Below are positions 13,847 through 15,620 of a DNA stretch of 15,620 nucleotides, piece by piece; the first letter of the stretch is position 1, and each line of letters opens with the position of its first letter. The DNA is from JAFGKM01 sp964403465 (lineage in GTDB: Bacteria > Ratteibacteria > UBA8468 > B48-G9 > JAFGKM01). The notes under the pieces were generated by a model. It was not told where the DNA came from, did no database searches, and was given only the letters and a program-made list of their open reading frames with translations. The position numbers and the translations under genes were made by a program. Location of the stretch: NCBI GenBank assembly GCA_964403465.1, contig CAYOFY010000035.1:1-15620 (forward strand), given 5' to 3'.

Positions 13847-14182
13847 TCAGTTACCCGAAATATCAGCCCAGAGTTTTTCCAGTTTGTAATACGTTCTCAC
13901 CTCGGGTATGAAAATGTGAACCATTATCTCCGCATAGTCCAGGAGAATCCATCTGGCGTTTTTCAGCCCGTCCACCGAGACCGGGACATCCTCAAATTCG
14001 TCAAGAAGGGATTCCGCAAGGGCTCTTGCATGGAGGGAGGAATTTCCGGACACGATAACGAAGTAATCGGTAATCCACGTCTGATTTCCGACGAAAAGCA
14101 CCTTTATGTCTTCGCCTTTCTTACCCTCAAGTATTCCCGTTATTTTTTTCAGTCTGGTATTAATGTTTCTTGCTCCTGTCAT
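13847..14182 (-). CDS. rsfS: Ribosomal silencing factor RsfS (Iojap family)
   Basis: This 111-residue protein matches the RsfS family, which binds ribosomal protein uL14 and blocks subunit joining when nutrients are limiting. Family blocks are KKGEDIKVLFV (21-31), ITDYFVIVSGNSSLHARALAESL (37-59), ARWILLDYAEIMVHIF (76-91) and an RTYYKLEKLW end. ATG 14182 is chosen because family similarity begins a few residues later. An in-frame ATG at 14236 would add 18 Lys/Phe-rich residues. Neither start has a clear Shine-Dalgarno. The gene converges on the HAMP gene with a 13-nt gap. The usual neighbour nadD is not in the window. Confidence 0.88.
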   Translation of the reverse strand: MTGARNINTRLKKITGILEGKKGEDIKVLFVGNQTWITDYFVIVSGNSSLHARALAESLLDEFEDVPVSVDGLKNARWILLDYAEIMVHIFIPEVRTYYKLEKLWADISGN

Positions 14183-14219
14183 TACTAATTTTACTGCATT
14201 ATTCCCGAAAAAGAAATAT

Positions 14220-14248
14220 TTCTTGATTTTTTTCATTTGTTATATAAT
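14220..14248 (+). promoter_or_regulatory. Possible promoter for the structured RNA region
   Basis: TTCTTG (14220-14225) and a perfect TATAAT (14243-14248) are separated by 17 nt on the plus strand. The -35 is a weak match. On the minus strand the same AT-rich stretch could instead serve rsfS, so the direction is uncertain. Confidence 0.35.
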
Positions 14249-14254
14249 ACACGT

Positions 14255-14347
14255 GGGAAAGGGACCTGTTCATTGATTGCCCGGATTTCAGCCGGCTGCA
14301 GGAACCCGGCATCTCTGATGTTTTTGATTTCTGAAATCGGGATTTTT
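14255..14347 (+). ncRNA. Candidate structured small RNA or leader with a terminator-like hairpin
   Basis: No open frame with family similarity lies here. The strand folds into an outer stem of 11 bp with one bulged base (14280-14291 CCCGGATTTCAG with 14331-14341 CTGAAATCGGG). It encloses an inner 5-bp hairpin GCCGG/CCGGC (14291-14295 with 14306-14310). The outer stem is followed by ATTTTTG, resembling an intrinsic terminator. A possible promoter lies just upstream at 14220-14248. I do not recognise it as SRP RNA, 6S RNA, tmRNA or a known riboswitch. It could be a small RNA, or simply a terminator insulating nrdD from upstream transcription. Confidence 0.3.
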
Positions 14348-14357
14348 GAAAAAAGAC

Positions 14358-14386
14358 TTGACACGGGAAAAAGAACGAAGTAGAAT
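14358..14386 (+). promoter_or_regulatory. Sigma70-type promoter of nrdD
   Basis: Consensus TTGACA (14358-14363) and TAGAAT (14381-14386) are separated by 17 nt. Transcription would start near 14393, leaving a leader of about 110 nt before ATG 14504. I found no clear NrdR box (16-bp ACAC-N8-GTGT type) around it. Confidence 0.65.
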
Positions 14387-14392
14387 GTAATT

Positions 14393-14503
14393 GATATATC
14401 TTTGTAATCGTTACAGAGGGATTAATTCTTGTTTGAAACGATAAATCAAAGTCCCTCATTATGAGAGAAATGCAGGGTAGAATTCAGGACAAGGGGGTGC
14501 TTG
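14393..14503 (+). promoter_or_regulatory. nrdD leader with two mutually exclusive hairpins
   Basis: Hairpin A pairs CTTTGTAA (14400-14407) with TTACAGAG (14411-14418), 8 bp including one G-U, around a 3-nt loop. Hairpin B pairs GAGGGA (14416-14421) with TCCCTC (14452-14457) and has inner pairing CTTGTTT with AAATCAAAG. The bases 14416-14418 belong to both stems, so the two cannot form together. The start site is preceded by AAGGGGG (14491-14497). Switching behaviour is inference only. Confidence 0.35.
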
Positions 14504-15620
14504 ATGTTTGACAGGATAAAGAAAAGGAACGGCGAGATAGTGAAGTTTGAAGCCCAGAAGATAACAAACGCCATATACAAAGCCGGCCAGGCAGCCGGTG
14601 AGTTTGAACTGGAAATGGCAAAGAGACTTACCCTGCGGGTGCTGGACCTTTGCATTGACGCAATAGGAGACAAAATCCCTTCCGTTGAAGAAGTCCAGGA
14701 CATTGTTGAGGAAATCCTGATAGCATCCCCCTACAAGAAGACTGCGAAAGCATATATCATTTACAGGGACCAGCATGCCAAGTTGAGAGAGATAACGACA
14801 AAGGCCAATCTTGACCTTGTAAACCAGTACCTCACCAAGGAAGACTGGCGGGTGAATGAGAACAGCAATATGAGTTTTTCCCTCCAGGGGCTGAACAATT
14901 ATGTCTCTTCGGAAGTGACAAAAACATACTGGCTCAACAGCATTTATCCTCCTGAAGTCCGGCTTGCATACATCAACGGGGATCTGCATATCCATGACCT
15001 TGGCTGCCTTTCTGTTTACTGCGTTGGGTGGGACCTCCAGGACCTTCTTTCGGTCGGGTTCAAGGGGGCCGTGGGCAAGGTTGAAAGCAGTCCCGCGAAA
15101 CACTTCCACACGGCGCTCGGGCAGATTGTAAATTTTTTCTACACGCTTCAGGGAGAAGCGGCGGGTGCCCAGGCTTTTTCAAATTTTGATACACTGCTGG
15201 CGCCATTCATCAAGTACGACGGACTTGCGTACAGGGAGGTGAAGCAGGCCCTCCAGGAATTCCTTTTCAATGTCAACGTGCCAACGAGGGTCGGATTTCA
15301 GACGCCTTTCACAAACCTCACGATTGATTTAACCGTGCCGTCCATATACAGGGACCAGCCGGTTATCATCGGAGGGGAGCCGAGGCAGGAAACATACAAG
15401 GAGTTTCAGGAAGAGATGGATATGTTCAACAGGGCGTTCCTTGAGGTAATGCTTGAGGGCGACGCAAAGGGCAGGGTGTTCACCTTTCCCATCCCCACCT
15501 ATAACATAACCAAGGATTTTGACTGGGACAACAAGAACCTGGAACGTCTGTGGCAGGTTACGGCGAAATACGGGATTCCGTATTTCAGCAACTTCATAAA
15601 CTCGGACATGAAGCCGGATG
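14504..15620 (+). CDS. nrdD: Anaerobic (class III) ribonucleoside-triphosphate reductase, N-terminal part
   Basis: The first 372 codons are visible and the gene runs off the right edge. Residues about 1-92 form an ATP-cone (KKRNGEIVKFEAQKITNAIY), the allosteric nucleotide site. The NrdD catalytic barrel follows, with blocks LHIHDLGCLSVYCVGWDLQD (161-180), PAKHFHTALGQIVNFFYTLQ (197-216), GAQAFSNFDTLLAPF and NVNVPTRVGFQTPFTNLT. The enzyme makes dNTPs without oxygen using a glycyl radical installed by NrdG; the C-terminal glycyl-radical motif is beyond the window, as is any nrdG. AAGGGGG lies 6 nt before ATG 14504. A promoter and a structured leader precede it. It indicates that the organism can grow anaerobically. 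Confidence 0.95.
   Translation, partial: MFDRIKKRNGEIVKFEAQKITNAIYKAGQAAGEFELEMAKRLTLRVLDLCIDAIGDKIPSVEEVQDIVEEILIASPYKKTAKAYIIYRDQHAKLREITTKANLDLVNQYLTKEDWRVNENSNMSFSLQGLNNYVSSEVTKTYWLNSIYPPEVRLAYINGDLHIHDLGCLSVYCVGWDLQDLLSVGFKGAVGKVESSPAKHFHTALGQIVNFFYTLQGEAAGAQAFSNFDTLLAPFIKYDGLAYREVKQALQEFLFNVNVPTRVGFQTPFTNLTIDLTVPSIYRDQPVIIGGEPRQETYKEFQEEMDMFNRAFLEVMLEGDAKGRVFTFPIPTYNITKDFDWDNKNLERLWQVTAKYGIPYFSNFINSDMKPD

Noticed and set aside
14183..14236. Longer RsfS start at ATG 14236
   Set aside because: The extra 18 residues are Lys/Phe-rich, outside the family domain, and overlap promoter-like sequence.
14461..14511. Short upstream ORF (16 codons) overlapping the nrdD start, as a possible leader peptide
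   Set aside because: It has no Shine-Dalgarno and no run of a single amino acid, and could arise by chance.
1..15620. CRISPR array, prophage, insertion sequence or toxin-antitoxin module
   Set aside because: No regularly spaced repeats, integrase, transposase, structural phage genes or recognisable toxin pairs are present on either strand.

Overview
The window (15.6 kb, apparently chromosomal) looks like scaffolded metagenomic sequence from an uncultivated, probably anaerobic bacterium. Anaerobiosis is suggested by a class III ribonucleotide reductase (nrdD, cut by the right edge) and a radical SAM/SPASM enzyme. A prepilin of the 'processing-associated H-X9-DG' type, a pyruvoyl-dependent arginine decarboxylase and 'gtcattgcga...' palindromic repeats fit candidate phyla such as Omnitrophota and PVC relatives. 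That placement is an impression from gene content, not a measurement. No phage, plasmid, transposase, CRISPR or toxin-antitoxin genes are visible.

Layout. (1) 1-53: 3' part of a tRNA-Val(CAC), then about 200 nt of hairpin-rich repeat sequence. (2) 263-4110, plus strand: inositol-monophosphatase-family phosphatase, soluble GAF-like sensor histidine kinase (16-nt overlap), H-X9-DG-type prepilin, stand-alone MetG C-terminal-type tRNA-binding protein and an SGNH hydrolase. (3) 4171-4296: REP-like palindrome cluster. (4) 4308-6895, minus strand: radical SAM/SPASM protein, then arginine decarboxylase (pdaD) and agmatinase (speB), a two-step arginine-to-putrescine route. (5) 6937-7770, plus: xylose-isomerase-like TIM barrel protein whose 3' end overlaps a convergent PHP phosphoesterase by 20 nt. 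(6) 12404 down to 7751, minus: compact operon of phosphomannomutase/phosphoglucomutase, a small Cys-rich protein, a TlpA-like lipoprotein thioredoxin, a GspE/PilB ATPase and the PHP protein. (7) 12498-13833, plus: GspG-type pseudopilin carrying an inserted beta-rich domain, then a small two-TM HAMP protein. (8) 13847-14182, minus: RsfS. (9) 14220-15620, plus: a structured intergenic region, a strong sigma70-type promoter and nrdD.

Type II secretion/type IV pilus-like parts (assembly ATPase, GspG pseudopilin, H-X9-DG prepilin) are spread over three transcription units. The phosphomannomutase operon and the gspG operon diverge from two promoters whose -35 hexamers overlap.

The most concrete result is that the 100-N gap at 13168-13267 is almost certainly an assembly artefact. 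It is flanked by two identical 55-bp copies. Collapsing them restores one reading frame encoding a complete 241-residue GspG-like protein with the expected C-terminal calcium-site signature. I saw no convincing undescribed multi-gene system. The best leads are the Cys-cluster insertion in the histidine kinase, the domain inserted in GspG, and the structured RNA region upstream of nrdD.
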